Positions 6,413 through 6,496 of a stretch of 6,496 nt of DNA are shown here, one piece after another. The notes under the pieces are model-generated. The model made no database searches, had not been told where the DNA came from, and saw only the letters and a list, made by a program, of their open reading frames with translations. Every line of letters starts with the position of its first letter. Positions within the stretch are counted from its first letter, which is position 1. The stretch is from the NCBI GenBank assembly GCA_937915975.1, contig CALGGL010000354.1, forward strand, positions 1 to 6,496, read 5' to 3'. The translations under genes were made by a program, and so were the position numbers. Origin of the DNA: an uncultured Lachnospiraceae bacterium (GTDB lineage Bacteria; Bacillota; Clostridia; Lachnospirales; Lachnospiraceae).

Positions 6413-6421
6413 ATTATATCA
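6413..6421 (-). promoter_or_regulatory. Extended -10 promoter for the DivIVA-like gene
   Basis: TGATATAAT on the minus strand is a perfect -10 with the TG extension of vegetative promoters. No good TTGACA-like hexamer is found 16-18 bases upstream, which extended -10 promoters tolerate. The start would fall near 6406, giving an untranslated leader of about 88 bases. This places the longer frame's first codon (6441) outside the transcript. Confidence 0.55.
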
Positions 6422-6496
6422 CAAGAATCGACAATATGCACTCATTTTTTATTAAAGTAATTGTAGGTCCTTTATTACTACATTTATCATAAAATG

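Noticed and set aside
6319..6441. Longer start for the DivIVA-like protein (41 extra residues)
   Set aside because: The added part overlaps the extended -10 promoter, has no DivIVA-like features, and AAAGGGG is positioned for the Met at 6318, just before the DivIVA-like motif.

Overview
The window looks like a chromosomal stretch from a motile, low-to-moderate GC Firmicute, most likely a Lachnospiraceae-type Clostridium (Roseburia/Butyrivibrio/Eubacterium-like). This rests on three things: the Gram-positive order mbl–flhO–flhP (known from Bacillus) followed by a short FlgJ rod-binding protein with no muramidase domain, strong AGGAGG-type ribosome binding sites, and about 40% GC in the sampled coding DNA. 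The genus is inference. All supported genes lie on the minus strand, so transcription runs from high to low coordinates.

From right to left: (i) a promoter with an extended -10 (about 6413-6421) precedes a 272-residue DivIVA-like coiled-coil protein (5500-6318). It contains an unusually regular 11-residue repeat with a cysteine in nearly every unit. Its unit ends at a clear intrinsic terminator (5441-5474). (ii) A second unit starts near a consensus -10 at 5397-5402. It encodes a 590-residue multi-sensor protein (PAS, polybasic linker, PocR-like domain, GAF, PAS; 3582-5354) with no recognisable output domain. It continues with the actin-like protein Mbl/MreB (2552-3541), the rod protein FlhO/FlgF-like (1755-2534), the distal rod protein FlgG/FlhP (840-1667) and the rod-binding FlgJ (394-813). 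Gaps are 17-87 bases and each gene has its own Shine-Dalgarno sequence. An exact GCCGATAA box just after flhO suggests an internal sigma-28/SigD promoter for flgG–flgJ. (iii) At the left edge the composition changes abruptly. Bases 1-336 are about 17% G+C and hold a partial, Lys/Ile/Asn-rich open reading frame that runs off the window.

Together the genes suggest a locus tying cell-envelope organisation (DivIVA-like scaffold, Mbl filaments guiding sidewall synthesis) to passage of the flagellar rod through the wall, with a cytoplasmic sensor as first gene of the flagellar/shape unit. The domain calls and gene order are seen in the sequence. The functional coupling is inference. No rRNA, tRNA, CRISPR array or insertion sequence was seen, and no intergenic stretch exceeds 300 bases. 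The right-hand 75 bases (6422-6496) hold nothing identifiable.
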